This document shows, piece after piece, positions 12,626 to 13,386 of a DNA stretch of 13,386 nt (its first letter is position 1; every line of letters starts with the position of its first letter). The translations under genes were made by a program, and so were the position numbers. The DNA lies in assembly GCA_043740085.1 (NCBI GenBank), contig JAYUCY010000155.1, positions 1 to 13,386 on the forward strand, given 5' to 3'. The notes below the pieces were generated by a model. The model searched no databases, had not been told where the DNA came from, and saw nothing but the letters and a program-made list of their open reading frames with translations. This DNA comes from UBA668 sp043740085 (GTDB lineage Bacteria > Actinomycetota > Acidimicrobiia > Acidimicrobiales > Ilumatobacteraceae).

Positions 12626-13224
12626 TTGGTTGTGGCTTTGGCCAGGGCTCGTTGCAGGACAACGTCGAGCAGGCTGAGCACCGTTTCCTTGACGGCCACG
12701 CGACCGCGGGCATCGGTGGTGACCACCGGAACCTGCGAGGAGATCGAGAGCGCCTCGCGTACCTCGTCGACGGTGTGGAACATCTGCCCACCGAAGCGGT
12801 TGACGGCCACCACAAAGGGCATGCTGCGGCTCTCGAAGTAGTCGAGCGCGGGGAACGAATCCTCGATGCGACGGCTATCGACTAGCACGACTGCGCCAAG
12901 CGCACCCTGAATCAGGTCGTTCCACATGAAGCCAAACCTGTCCTGGCCGGGCGTACCGAAGAGGTAGAGGACGATGGCATCGTCGACAGCCACGCGACCG
13001 AAGTCCATGGCCACCGTGGTAGTGGTCTTGGTACCCACATCACCACGGTCGTCGATCCCCTCACCGAAGGTGGTCATCGCCGCCTCGGTGGTCAAAGGGG
13101 TGATGTCGGACAGCGCGCCAACAAAAGTGGTCTTGCCAACGCCAAAGCCGCCAGCAATCACAATTTTGACCGGGATCGGGCCGGTTGCAAACGGTCGGGC
13201 AGGGGTTTCAGAGACTACGGACAC
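12622..13224 (-). CDS. Conservon-type MglA/Ras-like small GTPase (CvnD family)
   Basis: The 200-residue protein starts at GTG 13224 and overlaps the DUF742 stop by 17 bases. G-motifs are the P-loop GGFGVGKT (25-32), the threonine-rich switch I KTTTTVAMDFG (66-76), FGTPGQDRF (89-97, where the MglA-type TPGQ replaces DTAGQ), VNRFGG (141-146) and TTDARGR (169-175). In actinobacterial conservons this protein works with DUF742, a roadblock/LC7 protein and a sensor-kinase-like protein on the membrane to control development or signalling. The order DUF742 then GTPase matches such an operon, of which this would be the last gene. The guanine-specificity motif NxxD reads NRFG, without the aspartate. 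The start is preceded by no strong ribosome binding site, consistent with coupling. Confidence 0.93.
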   Translation of the reverse strand: MSVVSETPARPFATGPIPVKIVIAGGFGVGKTTFVGALSDITPLTTEAAMTTFGEGIDDRGDVGTKTTTTVAMDFGRVAVDDAIVLYLFGTPGQDRFGFMWNDLIQGALGAVVLVDSRRIEDSFPALDYFESRSMPFVVAVNRFGGQMFHTVDEVREALSISSQVPVVTTDARGRVAVKETVLSLLDVVLQRALAKATTN

Positions 13225-13386
13225 CGGCGATCAACCTCGCGATCAGGAACACGTCGTCAGCAACGTTCGCGCTCGGCTGGAAAGACTCCAACATTCCTTC
13301 GGATACCAGATCCGCTGCTACCACTCGCACAACACCAATCGGTACCCGAAGGAGTGCTGCCAACTCGGCGACCGACTGCGGATCTG
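13208..13386 (-). CDS. DUF742 protein, C-terminal part only
   Basis: The minus strand is open from the window edge to TGA at 13208-13210, giving the last 58 residues of a protein. PQSVAELAALLRVPIGVVRV (2-21) followed by VAADLVSEGMLES is the winged-helix-like end typical of DUF742, and IARLIAGVRSL closes it. DUF742 proteins are usually about 110-140 residues, so roughly half is missing. They accompany the roadblock/LC7 and GTPase proteins of actinobacterial conservons. The 17-base overlap with the GTPase start implies one transcript and coupled translation. Confidence 0.88.
   Translation of the reverse strand, partial: DPQSVAELAALLRVPIGVVRVVAADLVSEGMLESFQPSANVADDVFLIARLIAGVRSL

Overview
The window reads as chromosomal DNA of a high-G+C actinobacterium. 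The best guess is a member of the Acidimicrobiia or a relative with a lipid-rich metabolism, but no rRNA or other phylogenetic marker is present to prove it. Supporting points are strong G/C preference at third codon positions, genes that appear to be transcribed without a leader (a TANNNT box 6-9 bases before the start codon), a WS/DGAT wax ester/triacylglycerol synthase, and the DUF742 / MglA-like GTPase pair of an actinobacterial conservon at the right edge.

Left third (1-6002): a fatty acyl-CoA or sterol-side-chain-like catabolic block. A minus-strand acyl-CoA dehydrogenase (cut by the window edge) diverges from a FadD-type acyl-CoA ligase. This is followed on the plus strand by an MFE2/17-beta-HSD4-type SDR, a second acyl-CoA dehydrogenase, a two-helix LapA-domain (DUF1049) membrane protein and an alpha/beta hydrolase. 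Together they would activate a carboxylic acid as its CoA thioester, desaturate it, oxidise the hydroxyacyl-CoA and possibly hydrolyse an ester or thioester. The last two genes are tightly packed behind the dehydrogenase.

Middle (6003-8276): a stand-alone RecB/Cas4-like PD-(D/E)XK nuclease with a four-cysteine Fe-S signature is joined by a GTGA stop/start overlap to a PAP2-family phosphatase. About 745 bases without a healthy gene follow. They hold a doubtful minus-strand ORF and the two ends of a broken GNAT acetyltransferase.

Right part (8277-13386): a WS/DGAT acyltransferase converges on a 56-codon gene with a strong Shine-Dalgarno site. That small gene diverges from a second SDR, which is followed by an 88-residue conserved-looking small protein containing a perfect 26-bp palindrome in its DNA. 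A GH1 beta-glucosidase comes next and overlaps, stop to stop, the 3' end of the conservon GTPase. DUF742 lies upstream of the GTPase on the minus strand.

The most notable non-coding signal is a family of about five palindromes (849-887, 2617-2672, 6018-6060, 7661-7692, 12571-12609). Their stems differ while base pairing is kept, and their loops share a GAC...GG core. Most sit at gene 3' ends; one forms the C-terminal coding tail of the beta-glucosidase and another contains the stop codon of the acyl-CoA ligase.
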